Position numbers and translations under genes: made by a program. DNA of 64,000 nucleotides from Clusia tigrina. Taxonomy: Eukaryota > Arthropoda > Insecta > Diptera > Clusiidae. Under the pieces are notes generated by a model. That model searched no databases. It was not told the DNA's origin and worked only from the letters and a program-made list of their open reading frames with translations. Every line of letters starts with the position of its first letter. Position 1 is the stretch's first letter. This document shows, piece by piece, positions 49,800-60,489 of the stretch. The stretch covers positions 166,568,815 to 166,632,814 of the forward strand of contig OV050030.1 of the NCBI GenBank assembly GCA_920105625.2, read 5' to 3'.

Positions 49800-50160
49800 A
49801 AGTTTACTTTATATAATTTTGCACTACACATATTTATTTAATAATTTCATACTGATACTGCTACTATTATCACGATGTACACACTGCTACGATCACTGTT
49901 CAACTGGCATACGAGGACATACATCGGTGACTGCAGCAGACAGTGCGTTTAGTTTGTGGGCCAACAATTTGTGAAGTTTCATTGAAAATAATAGTTTGTA
50001 TACCGGAATTTGTGTAGAATCGGAGTTACATTGAGCGGGTATTTAATTAATAATTATTACGTTTTGAAAGAAAGTGCAAAATTCTGTGTTTTTCGCATAA
50101 AAACGTACGATTTAGATAATTCGTTAAGGCATAGCTTTTGGATTTTGAATTGCTGAATGC
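49800..50160 (-). repeat. Probable Ty3/gypsy LTR remnant
   Basis: TACACACTGCTACGATCACTG and the following GTTCAACTG at 49877-49908 match 62531-62560 within the LTR at 62291-62760. A gag remnant lies beside it, so gag and LTR seem to be joined by a large internal deletion. Boundaries are uncertain. Confidence 0.5.
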
Positions 50161-50794
50161 TTTATCTCCGCATCGCGAATGCCATACACGAAGGTGTCCA
50201 CCATACATCTCTCAGTAAGATTACTGAGAGATGTATGGTGGACACCTTCGTGTATGGCATTCGCAGGATGGACCACCGTTCCACTTCTGCCGCAAACTGT
50301 TGTAGAGCCTCACCACTCCTCTGTACACGTGTTCGTAGCTCTACTTGGTACATAATGCCGTTACTTTTTCGCGAGCACTCCAACCATTTGTGCTAGCGAT
50401 AGTCTCAAATTGCATTCTGAAGACGCTAAATGTCGTGGTTCCATCATAGGTAGGAGGCTTCAGTTTTATTGAGGATAAAGGTGGCATAGGCAATGCACCC
50501 TTCCTGTAGTTCTTTGCTATATTTGTTGCTTAAATTCGTTCAGCCTTTGTACTACAGATTTTTCGAACGATTCTCAATTTCACAAACCTTCCTGTCTACC
50601 ATCTCGCACATTTCTTTCATCTGCTGTAAGTTCTTTTGCACTAGTTGAGTAAGTCGTATTTCACTCTGCTGCGACTGTTCTTTGACATCTTCTTTGTCTG
50701 TTTGTGTGAAGCATTCAGCACTCTTTTCAACGTCCTGTTTGACGGATGCAACAATCTTTTCACAATTTACAATTATACAATTACAATTTAACAA
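50100..50794 (-). pseudogene. Ty3/gypsy gag remnant
   Basis: Minus strand. 50794-50552 encodes a Glu/Gln-rich, coiled-coil-like N-terminal region (QQMKEMCEMVDRKVCEIENR). It is followed, through shifts near 50530-50380, by capsid sequence with RVQRSGEALQQFAAEVERW (50340-50270), a typical mdg1/412-type gag motif, and MVDTFVYGIRDAEI in the left palindrome arm. The 44-bp inverted duplication at 50175-50264 interrupts the capsid region. Non-functional. Confidence 0.75.
50175..50264. repeat. Perfect palindrome, 44-bp arms, 2-bp spacer
   Basis: Left arm 50175-50218, spacer GA, right arm 50221-50264; every base pairs. Both arms encode the gag motif CMVDTFVYGIR, in opposite directions. The minus-strand reading continues naturally from the left arm (DAEI), so the right arm is the inverted extra copy. 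Confidence 0.97.
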
Positions 50795-51142
50795 AATATA
50801 TCAATCAGAACCCTATAAGGCGGTAAAATCAATTCCCCTTGACTTTGGTATATAGTATCGAAGTAATAAATCGGGTAATGTAGGAATACGGTTTTTATGT
50901 AATTAGAAATAGGTATTACCACTTTGTAATAGGATGTATCACTGGAGACAACGGGGAAAGTATGGTTCGTATAGATAGACGCCGGAAGTGAAATATTAAA
51001 GTGGGCGACCACCAAGACGCAGACCGCATTATGGTCATCTGTAGGATCTCGTAAGACAAGCTAAAACAATATCCGTACTGTGTAAAGCAGAAACCGTTAT
51101 GAGGGTAGGATACCAGGGTTTACATGAAACGATATCATATAC
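50795..51142. other. Unassigned sequence between gag and env remnants
   Basis: No clear coding sequence; the right end (51050-51142) may be decayed upstream env sequence. Confidence 0.35.
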
Positions 51143-51640
51143 TTGCACTCAGTTATTGAGACATGGAGAAAGAGACAAAAGGAAGCACATATGGATTTCT
51201 CACAATCGTTTACTTTGGAGAGCAATATTACCGAGGAATATATAGAAATCCAGGAACGTCAGCAAACAAGCAAGATGCATCCGTTGTTTCTAACTTCGAA
51301 CGAGTTACTCGTAGCAGCACCTTCATCTATGAGAGGCACCGCTTGTTTCCATGAAGCTCCGGCGCGGTTCTACGAACTAGCCGGACAGAGCGGATATAGT
51401 AGCAGACAGAGCGGATACAGTAGGAGACAGAAAAGGGTATAGTAGCAATCATCAGAGTTCAACTACCACTACTGGAATTATTTTTGATGTACAAAGTGTA
51501 CCCTATCCCAAGCGATTGAACGCAGATTGGAGTCTACCACCAAATACCAGGTATGACTACATAGCCGAAAGCCAATCACAAGAACCTTATATTGGTTTAT
51601 CCACAGAAGAACATTAAATTGCCGGAGTATGGATCTAGCA
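51143..51640 (+). pseudogene. Retroviral-type envelope glycoprotein remnant, plus-strand copy
   Basis: Part of the ectodomain of an env-like protein. The segment with SKMHPLFLTSNELL aligns with KLHPLFIPAQELF of the minus-strand copy at 52640-54004. After a shift near 51430, a region near 51480-51600 matches the part of that copy ending in a YDYIAES motif. The two copies are clearly divergent. The fusion segment and the N-terminus are missing. The element that carried it is unknown. Confidence 0.65.
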
Positions 51641-51813
51641 AAACGATTATGCTACCACCCGGGAAAGAAGTTCTAAAGCATGACCGGAACCAGTACGAAC
51701 ACGTAGCAATTCCAGCATCGGGAGAATTTCGGGGAGCCACCAACCGAGTCCTACGAGGGAATACACATTTAGAAAGAGGGGAGGGGTCGGCACAACCGGA
51801 CTCTTCCGAGTAA

Positions 51814-52639
51814 TGGTATTAATGATGGTATTCTTTACGAAAATGACGCCAATTAGGATTTTTTTTCCCAGGACGTCGTACCAGCCCTACCGACAATAGA
51901 ATGCAGAATTCACCGAGGGAATGCAGCACAATAGGAGACGGAGGAAGCAGTGTTAGTATAAGAATAAATTATAAAAATACATTGTATTAAAAAAATAAGA
52001 ACAAGAAGAAAAGAAAACGTAAAGAAAAAATAAAAAAGAAGAAAAAACTAAAAGAGTCCAATAATATAATAAAAACTATATAAAAAAAATAATAATAATA
52101 GACAAAAAAAAGGGACAAAAAATATAGGGACCATACGAGTATATAAAACAAATAATGATAAAAAACAAAACACAAAATTAAACAAAAAAAAAACAAAACA
52201 GAGAGAATAATACAGAAACAATAAAAGATAAAACAAATAATAACCCAAAACATGGTAAAAATAGATAACAAAAAGCAAATACGAGTATATTGTATAGTTT
52301 ATAGGATGCACAAATTGTTTTTGGTGCAGATATACTCGTATATATATTTTTTTATTTTTATTTTTATTTTTGTTGGACTCTTAGTTTTTCTTCGTATTGT
52401 ATTTTTTAAATATTTTTTTGTTTGTTTTCTTGTCTGTTCTTATTTTTATTTTACAATTTATTCTTATGCTACTACTGCTGGCAGTGGGAGGATTCTGGAG
52501 TGTTCGCGTTGGTTTTTGGAGGGTCGATAGTATACCACGGAGTTCTGCTCCCTTTTTGGTGGTCCCCATTTCTGCGAGCATTATATTGAAATGTTGGTTT
52601 CTATGTTTCTTGTGTAGTATTGATTATTGTATCTCTATC
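51814..52639. other. A-rich and T-rich noncoding stretch
   Basis: Strong A-rich low complexity at about 51960-52250, then T-rich sequence to 52480. Open frames there are Phe/Leu/Tyr or Lys runs caused by composition. 52480-52640 may be the decayed 3' end of the minus-strand env. Confidence 0.5.
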
Positions 52640-54004
52640 TCTAAAATATCCTACACTTCTCGCCTATGTGGATGAACCCTGTTCCTCTTAGTTCAAGACG
52701 CATTGTCTTGTCTTGGCAAACGGCCGTCATGTTTGCCTGTATGTTGAAATGGAAAAACCAACAATTTAGTGACTCGGTTGCTATTAACATCCCTCCTATT
52801 GCTGGATCTACAATATGTTCGCATTTTTCCTGTTCGTGTGTCAGGATTTGAATTTCACAGATACTACTCTATCTCTCGTTAGTATTTTTCTGGATGCGCA
52901 CAAATGCGTTCTGTTGGTCCCAGCACCTTACACTGTTCCTTTTCTATTGTCGATAGACCAATGTAGTAATAATGTGTCGCTCTCCGCTATATAATCGTAC
53001 TCTACTTTTGGTACTATACTCCAGTTTCCTTTTAAATGTTTGGAAATGGGGTATGTTCTGTAGAGAGTGTATACGTTCGCTATTGGTAACAGTATTCGCA
53101 CCACTACTGTGCAACCTCGTGCTAAGAGGGCCGCTCGCACCGTCGCTAGTTCGTATATTCTCTCAGGTTGCCTAACATACCAGTTGATTGCGTCGAATGT
53201 TATTGGTGCCACTTCGAATAGTTCTTGTGCTGGTATGAACAGAGGATGTAATTTCCCATGCAATAAATAATCAACGATGGCCATTTCCAGATTTTTTTGG
53301 CTTTGCAGGTCCATTAGTTGTTCCGTGATGATATTTTCCAAGCTGATGAGCTGTGATAGGTTCGCGTTAACCTCTAGCTGGTGTCCTCTTAGCGTTCTGA
53401 TTGCAGACTGTAAGTGCTCAATGTTTGTGAACGTTTCATTTACAGCGTTATTCAGACCTGTGTAATTTGCGCCTAGGATAGTAATGTCTTTAGTTAACAC
53501 CATAACGGTTCTAGTCTGTTTGGCTCCAAGTTTTCGCAAGTGGTCATACATTTCATCGGCATCCTTGCGGTCCATCGTTCCAATTGCCCATTTTAACAAT
53601 TCCCCACCAACATCCATTAGTGGCATTTTCCCTCTGTGAATGTTGAGTTGTAGTGATTAAACTTTCGCATTTCTCTTGAGTCCTGCTACCATAGACTCTG
53701 CTTCTTTTCCTGACATTTTACACCTTTCTCGTTGAGCATCTCGGTCGACCGAATTTCCTTGTAACCCGCATAACTCGTTCGTTTTTACTTGTATCATTTC
53801 GAATTGCTCCAGTATAGGTTCTATCTTAGTCCTACGTAACTCCGACACGACTTCCCATTCGTCCTTAGAGAACCACGCTTCATTCAGGGATTCCAACATT
53901 ATATCCGTTTCCCCCAGTTGATCAATCAGCACCTCTGATGCCCAGGTAATTGATGCAATGCATATTAGTAATCTCATAATCTTATTCTCTAAGATGAAAA
54001 TCAT
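52640..54004 (-). pseudogene. Retroviral-type (F-like) envelope glycoprotein gene, minus-strand copy
   Basis: 54004-53657 starts with a signal-peptide-like segment (LLICIASITWA) and a helical region with a CxLxxxC-type pair. After a shift near 53650, 53626-52928 (232 codons) opens with a hydrophobic Gly-rich fusion-segment-like stretch (PLMDVGGELLKWAIG), then a long heptad-like helix and the HPLF region, as in env/F-like proteins of insect retroelements. Cys-containing ectodomain sequence follows in other frames to about 52640. I could not see a membrane anchor. No gag or pol of the same element is obvious beside it. Broken by at least one shift and several stops. Confidence 0.7.
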
Positions 54005-54237
54005 TATTTATTTATGACAACATGCATATACATTGGTTTGTTTGAACTATAGATTGTGTAATTATGTGTTAATTCGTTTCTCTCGTCTTTCCTTTTCAAA
54101 AGATTTCACTTATTATTTAAATAGTGATATACGTTGAGAAAGAGGAGTGAAATCTTTAGACCGTGTAATACACTCATTTTGTAAATACCCTGTATTATAG
54201 GTACTATTTATGCCTCTTTTAAACTGCATATTTCCCA
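54005..54237. other. Unassigned sequence upstream of minus-strand env
   Basis: AT-rich, no gene seen. Confidence 0.35.
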
Positions 54238-54663
54238 TTATACTCCTCTGAAATCCTCAATTCCGAAATAAAGCTTGAGTTTTACTTTGGGTTTTTTTGA
54301 AATTGCTTGCATAAACGCATTTGATGGTGTTGGATAATTTGTAACGGCTTCACCGTTTATTCTCAACTCATCAGTCAAACGATCAACGACATGAACGGAC
54401 CAATTTGGAATCTTGACGGGTGCGTGCTGGAATACCGACAGATGTTGAAGGAGCACCGGGAGAACTTTGTGCACTCCGGGCGTGCACATGCTTTCCTCAG
54501 CAGAGAAAAGGGCCCTGTTGAGCACATCTCCAACTATACCAGTGGACGCGTTCATAGAGTTGGGCCGCTGCTGGGAACATGAAGCAGAGAAAACATACCT
54601 TTGGGATCTGGCGGTCACCACCTTAATATGGCCGCAGGATACTGACATGTATCTTCTTTTCAT
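54238..54663 (-). CDS. Unrecognised 141-codon ORF
   Basis: Open from ATG 54663 to TAG-type stop at 54238, with more GC than its surroundings. It contains several Cys and His near the start (SCGHIKVV), then PVLLQHLSVFQHAPVKIPNW and a basic end. I do not recognise a domain. It lies just upstream (same strand) of the env-like gene, so it could be part of the same element, perhaps the end of pol. The opposite strand is also partly open here (54391-54582 and 54467-54712), so chance is possible. Confidence 0.3.
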   Translation of the reverse strand: MKRRYMSVSCGHIKVVTARSQRYVFSASCSQQRPNSMNASTGIVGDVLNRALFSAEESMCTPGVHKVLPVLLQHLSVFQHAPVKIPNWSVHVVDRLTDELRINGEAVTNYPTPSNAFMQAISKKPKVKLKLYFGIEDFRGV

Positions 54664-54719
54664 TCTCCGCTTGACCCCGGATTCGTCGCAGGGTTTTATA
54701 ATTAAGTTATGATAATAAA

Positions 54720-56235
54720 CTATACTGCTTAATAAAGAAAATATTTATCTTCCCAACCTCATTTTGTACTAATTTTGTTTGGCTCGGGTAGCTTGCTTTC
54801 ATGTGTTCTATGTTTCACTATAGTGGTAGCCCAGCTTGCCTTGCCCCTCTTGGTGGCCGTCTGTGTCTGTCCATTGTAGTTGGCGCGGACACCTGCTTAC
54901 ATTTCCTCTCGTTATGTTATATGCATGCATCCATATGTGCTCACAGGCTACGAATACTTTTGTGCCACTCGCTTATACCCCCCTGCAGGAAAATTATTTG
55001 TAATTTTTATTTTGCATGATTGAATAATTATTTATCCCTAATTATTGGGCTCTAAATTCTTATTCCACTTTGTCCCACATTATCTCTCCTCCTACATTTG
55101 ACTTTCTCTTACTTATTCTTAATTCTATTTAGCTATCAATCATATCTATCCCCGCCATATCTATTTTAGTTTCAATTTTATGTATTTATGTAAAGCACAT
55201 GTAATTTTTATTTTGCCTTGCTTGATTGATTATTATATTTTTTTTTTAACCAAACTTATCTATTCTTAATCCTATCTTTCCTTTTATTTCTAAAGTTTAT
55301 TCTTCCTAAAGTATATTCGACCTAATCCAATAAAAAAATATATACTTACTATCATACTTACTTATTAGAATGCGTCCCCACACATTCATTCTAATGTTTC
55401 CTATTGGGACAGATTTTGTCCACCTTTATATCATGTACCAAGTTCGTACGTACTTACGTCTACAAACATATATGTACTCCATACTCATACTATATGCAAA
55501 ATTTGTACGAATGCACAAGCATACGTGCACTGCTAACATTTCCGCCCTGCATGTGCTCCACTTTGCGCTTTGCACAATTGGTTGGTCAATGTACTTGCGG
55601 TTTGCCCAAATGCATTAAATAAATCTTTTAATCATATTTTTTCTTCCTTTCAATTTTGATTCTCATATCTGTGTTTTTTCTATCTCACATTTCTCATTAC
55701 TAATAATTACCTTTACTTAATATTTTTCAACCATTCTCTCTTTTATAAGATTTGTTCTTACTGCATATTAGTTGCAGTGCTGCATATGCACATTATGTAA
55801 TTTATTAACGACCTAAGTCAACATGGTTTAATTTCACGCTGGCCTTGACTTTGAAAATAGAACTGACGCTATTTTATGCTTGTTAATAAAATGCTGATTT
55901 CAGTTGTTCATCAAATGAGAAATGCGAGTGTCTACGATTGTAGTATACTACAAAAAAATGTTATTTTGTTATGGAGTTCGCAAATACTTTAGTAAGTATT
56001 GTGGAGTTTTTTGGGTTTGCCTTTAATCGTTACCACCGTGGTAACTGGGCTGCGGATTTCTGCCACCGTGTGCGGCCGTAACTACACCGGAGAAAATTTT
56101 CCATTGAATAATTTTTAGATTTACAGAGTTTTCGCAGATATTTATATATGTATTTAGTGTATTATTTGTTTTTTGGCTTAAGATGTAAAGAATTAAATGT
56201 ATTTATAAATATAGATATATGGAATTAGAACTCAT
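54720..56235. other. Unassigned AT-rich sequence
   Basis: Contains runs of TATGTAC-like simple words (55440-55540) and T/C-rich stretches. The small open frames at 55370-55622 show no domain. No gene called. Confidence 0.45.
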
Positions 56236-56239
56236 CTGA

Positions 56240-57618
56240 AGAGTCGGAGAACATCTTATTTGCTTCTGTTATAATTCTATGAGTTGAGAAATTAAATGTT
56301 GTAGTTGTTGGGACTGGGTTGATTTTTTCTGGTGAGCTCGGTATTGTTTTTGTTGTATTATTATTGTTGTTAATTGCATTTGTTTTGTTTCAATTGTTAC
56401 TTGAGATCTTTATTAGTTCACTGTTATTGTTTTGATTTGTTATTGGGGAGGAAATATAAGGTTCAACTTTATAAATTAGGAAGCCTATTTTTATTTCTTT
56501 TGGAATTTCAAATCTTTTTGACAGTTCACTACCTACCGATTGATCTTTTAGACCCTCTAGTATTTCATCTACATTTAGGTTTTTCAGAGGAGGTGCGAAA
56601 ATTACACCTTTTACTGTTAAGAGTTGGATACCAAGTTGTTGAGATCTGGCACACGTTTGCAAGTTGGGTTGCTTTGAGGAATTTGTTGGCTTGTACTTCC
56701 TTTTTTGTTAACACTAGCAAGTCCCCTTCTCGCGTGTATAAAATTTTTTGAGGGGTCTCGGAACTTATGCCTTTAAGATTTATCAACCTATTGTAGGTTT
56801 TCTTGTTGTCGTATATTCTAAGCATTTCTTTGAGTTCTTTCGTCACTTTATTTAACTTAGTTTTATCCGCTGGAAATCTTGTTCTTTGCCATGTTTGTCT
56901 AATTTTATGCTTTTCTTTAATTTTCTTTGTTATGCATATAGGTGTGTTCATCCGTGTTTCTTTTTGTTTTTTTGCTGACATGGATCTCGTACTGGCTTCA
57001 TGCGAGTGGTCTGAAGAAAGTTAGAAGCATGATTTAGTTACCATACTTTCTATATCAATATTTTTAACGATGCAGAAGTCAATTAGGTCTGGAGTTTTGT
57101 TTTGATCGGATAAGTGGGCTCGTCTGTGCCAGTATGTTTACAGTTATTAAATTTGATTGCGTTAAATAGATGTCTCCCTTTGGTATTTGTGATCATTGAA
57201 CCCCAGTCCATATGCTTTGCGTTAAAGTCACCTCCTAAGATAAATCGCTGTCCTAGAGTATTGAAGAAATCATTATATTATGAGGTGGTGATAGTGTGCT
57301 TTGGTTGGCAGTATAGGGATGAAACTACTATTGGTCCAAATGCGTCTAGTATTTGTATTGCCATTGCCTGAATGTGGTTTTGTTTGTAGCTGTCGAGTTC
57401 TTTACATTTTATTGTTTGTTTAATTATAATAGCTGATCTGACGCGAGCCTTGTCATCTGGATGGTTTGTGTGGTATACTTTAATGTTTGGGTTTATAAAG
57501 TACCTCATACAGGTAAAGTGGGTTTCAGATATGAGCATCACGTCAATAGAATTGTCATTTATGAGGTGGTCGAGTTCTCTTTTGTGCTGTGGAGTCCATT
57601 TGCGTTCCATATAACTAT
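56240..57618 (-). pseudogene. Jockey copy 4 ORF2 (endonuclease and RT N-terminus)
   Basis: The start position reads ATAA where other copies have ATGA, so the start codon is lost. Endonuclease motifs: NLKIVIWNANGLH, VMLISETHFTCMRY, VYHTNHPDDKARV and SSLYCQPKHT (57610-57278), then, shifted, the region around FILGGDFNAKHM-type sequence near 57230-57190. 56981-56390 encodes the linker and RT N-terminus (RQTWQRTRFPADKTKLNKV, APPLKNLNVDEILEGLKD). The catalytic RT core is absent. Confidence 0.8.
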
Positions 57619-57639
57619 TTTTAAATTATTTGTTTTGCC

Positions 57640-59050
57640 CGTTAATATTTGCTAACAATGTTGAAATAATGTTCATCATATTAAGCATTTGTGGCATGAG
57701 TTGTTTCATCATGTCCTTGAGCTCAGCGAGCTCATTGTTCGGGGGTAGGGGTTTAATATTGGGCTGTGTTACAAGAGTTTGGTGTATGTCTTTTGAAAGT
57801 ACTTGTGCGTATGATTTTAAGGGCTCGATTCCATTAGTTGGTACCCGAATGGGGTCATCTTTGATTACGGGGAGTTTCCTTCTTTCTCAGTGCTGGATAA
57901 CGTTTAACCATTAGGGATTTGTATATTTTGCAGCCTCTGTAGCTTCCAGTGTGCTTTTCACCGCATAACGCGCATTTTAATTTATCACTGTCATGTTTTA
58001 TTGGGCAGTGTATAGTTTTGTGTATACCCGCGCATTTGACACAGACTGGTTCCATCGTGCAATAGTTTTTAGTGTGCCCGTATTTTTGGCAGTTTGCACA
58101 TTGAGGTATGTCTCTTTTTTGGTGGGGGTTCAAATGATATTTTACAATGAAGTGTAAGTGGTCAATGTTGTAAATATTTTTGTTATTTTTATTTACTCTA
58201 GTTTCACAAAAAATAGTGGTAGGGGTTTTTGGGTCATTCGTTGTTGAATATTGTACATATTTAAAACAGAATGGCCCAACTCTGCCAACTCAGTCTTGAT
58301 CATGTCTTGATCTGCAGAATGTTTCTTAAAACTACTTTGAATCCCTTTGCTCTTTTGGCTTTTACGTATAATATTGCGTGATTTTTTGTTTCAGCATTTT
58401 AATTATTGCAGAGTAACTCGCTGATTCAATAGGCTGTATTTTAGTTTCGTTTTTTAATATTCTTAGTTTATACTTATTTTTTATAGTGCCGTTAAGGGCA
58501 TTAATTAGTGTGCTTATTACTTGGATACCTTGAACATATATTGGGGGGGTTTTTGAATTTTATTAAGTCGATCATTTATGGCCTGTGCATTATTATTTAG
58601 GCCAAGTTCTTTAGTCTCGTTTTCGTCGTTTGTTATGAGCAAATCAAAGCGGTTTAAGGAGGTTGGGTTGCTTAGCCACTAAAATTTTAATGTGTTTTCT
58701 TTACAATTTTGTGTTATTGTTTTTTGTTTCTTGTTGCTATTTTTCGCGGATGATTTTCATCCGCCAAGCGAATTCTTTTTAGTTTTGTTGGATTATTTGT
58801 TAGTTGTTGTAAATGCTGTTGTTTTTGAGTGTGTTAAATTTACCTTGCCTGTTGTACATTCGCTTGTTGGCATTCGTAGAGAGTTTGACGATGTTGTTGT
58901 TGTAGTCGTTACATTACAAAATGGCAGTTGTGAGTACTTTGGTTGATGTAGGTGTATTTGTGGTTGTGGCTGTCACTGTTGTTGTTAGATGGTTTAATAT
59001 AACTGGATCTATCGCTGTTGTTATAGTTGTTTGCCGCTCTTTTTCCGTAA
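57640..59050 (-). pseudogene. Jockey copy 4 ORF1 (gag) remnant
   Basis: N-terminal part (59050-58700) is Asn/Ser-rich and shifted. 58133-57855 is open and holds three zinc knuckles: CANCQKYGHTKNYC, CVKCAGIHKTIHC and CALCGEKHTGSYRGC, then YKSLMVKRYPALRKKE. The tail continues to about 57640 with Met/Leu-rich sequence. The spacing is that of Jockey gag proteins. Confidence 0.85.
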
Positions 59051-59060
59051 ATTAGAAGAA

Positions 59061-59494
59061 TGGATGAAGGAAGCATGATAGGTGTTTATGTTTCTGTATT
59101 TGTCCGCTCTTGGTCACTGACAGAGTATGCATTTTTTACGTTTGCGTTTGTGGGTGGAGTTTTGCGCGGTTGGGTAGAAACACTCATTTATTTCCGCGCG
59201 CACTTTTATTTGTTTTGATTTGTTTAGTTATTATTTTTATAATACTTTATTTGGAAATATATTGGAAATGCGTCCCAGATAGCTCTCGCGAATTGTATTC
59301 ACCTATCACTACACTATCGTACTTATATATCACTGTATTTATAACGGCTAGAATACGGAGCAAATATATATGCGTCCACATTTTATAATAGTTGGTTAAT
59401 TGATTGAATTCTCTTATAATAAGATTAACAATAACTATCAAATCTTAGAACTAATAGCAATATTAACCCGCAACCAGTGTATTGGAGTTATTAA
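59061..59494. other. Unassigned sequence
   Basis: No gene seen; AT-rich. It lies between the 5' side of Jockey copy 4 and the tail of the LOA copy. Confidence 0.4.
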
Positions 59495-60470
59495 GAAGGT
59501 TAGGTTAGGTTAACGTGGCAGCCAGTCTAAGGACCAGCTCACTCAGATCACCATGGGTCCATTGTCATACCACCGCGTAACAACGCATCTCCGATTCACT
59601 CGTCGAACCATTTCGAAGCCCTAATAAAGCGCAGGATTTGTTTGACCTTCGCGCTAGACACTTCTGTAAGAGAGCTAAAAGCGTATTCGCCTAAAGAGCC
59701 CGCTTTGCTTCTAGGCAGAGCGGGGCAACTACAGAAAAGATGTTCCACAGTCTCCTCCTCCTCCTCATCGCCACAGCTTCTGCAATATTCATGAGAGAAT
59801 ACTCCCAGCCTGAGAGCATGCCGGCCGAACAGCCAGTGACCAGTTACACAAGCCACGACCTTAGAGATATCCTCTCTAGATAGGGCAAGCAATTCTCTAG
59901 ATTTCCTTCTATTAAGCTCCGACCACATTAGCCTGGTCGTTAAGCAAGTGCCCTCGTGTGCCCAAGGCCCATTGGACTCACGCACGACCCTATCCGGCAG
60001 CATCAGTTTACAGGTGGTAATTGGTATTCCAAGATCCCCGCATCTGTCCGTGCATAAAGGAAGGTTGGTGCTCCGTCTGGGTAACTCATCAGCCCTACAG
60101 TTCCCCTCAATATCCCTATGTCCCGGAACCCATATAAGGCGTACCCTGAAAACGGTACTGATATAGTTTAGGGCTGCCCGGCAGTCCTGAGCAACCTTTT
60201 ATTTCAGTGAGACCGAGTCCATTGACATGATGGCCGCCTTGCTATCCGAGTAGATATTGTCTGCCAGTGAGGCAAGGGACTCGGCGTCGAGTATTAACAC
60301 CTGTCTCCTACCTTCTACTGGCTCCTCAAGCTTCGCCACCCTCCAGTGATGGGTTGGCAGGTCTCTGTTGCAAGATCTAAAGATATCCTCTATTTTCGCC
60401 GGTTCAGCTGGCTTAGCCGGGCTCCAGACTTTGGGTCTGCTGGGAACTTCTTCCCTGCTGACGGCTTAGT
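59495..60470 (-). mobile_element. LOA-type retrotransposon copy 2, internally deleted (gag joined to RNase H)
   Basis: Minus strand. From 60465 the reading gives a gag-type segment (VAKLEEPVEGRRQVLILDAE near 60330-60270) and passes directly at about 60262 into RNase H (NIYSDSKAAIMSMDSVSLK), then LIWVPGHRDIEGN and the C-terminal Cys/His region (59596-60003; GHWLFGRHALRLGVFSHEY, CRSCGDEEEEETVEHLFCSC). Endonuclease and RT are deleted. It ends with a GGTTAGGTTAGGTTAACG tail (plus-strand view, 59498-59515). It is closely related to copy 1 at 2941-6259, but less decayed. Confidence 0.85.
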
Positions 60471-60489
60471 ATTTTAGGGGCCGAAAATG

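Larger units (their letters stand above)
56240..59060 (-). mobile_element. Jockey-type non-LTR retrotransposon copy 4, 3'-deleted
   Basis: Minus strand: ORF1 from about 59050 to 57640, ORF2 from about 57615, ending near 56240 before the RT core. The zinc-knuckle block is closely related to copy 2 (30490-30660), so the two belong to one family. The 3' half is missing. Confidence 0.82.

Noticed and set aside
51987..52311. Hydrophobic Phe/Leu-rich frames that look like membrane proteins
   Set aside because: They are the minus-strand reading of an A-rich low-complexity stretch.
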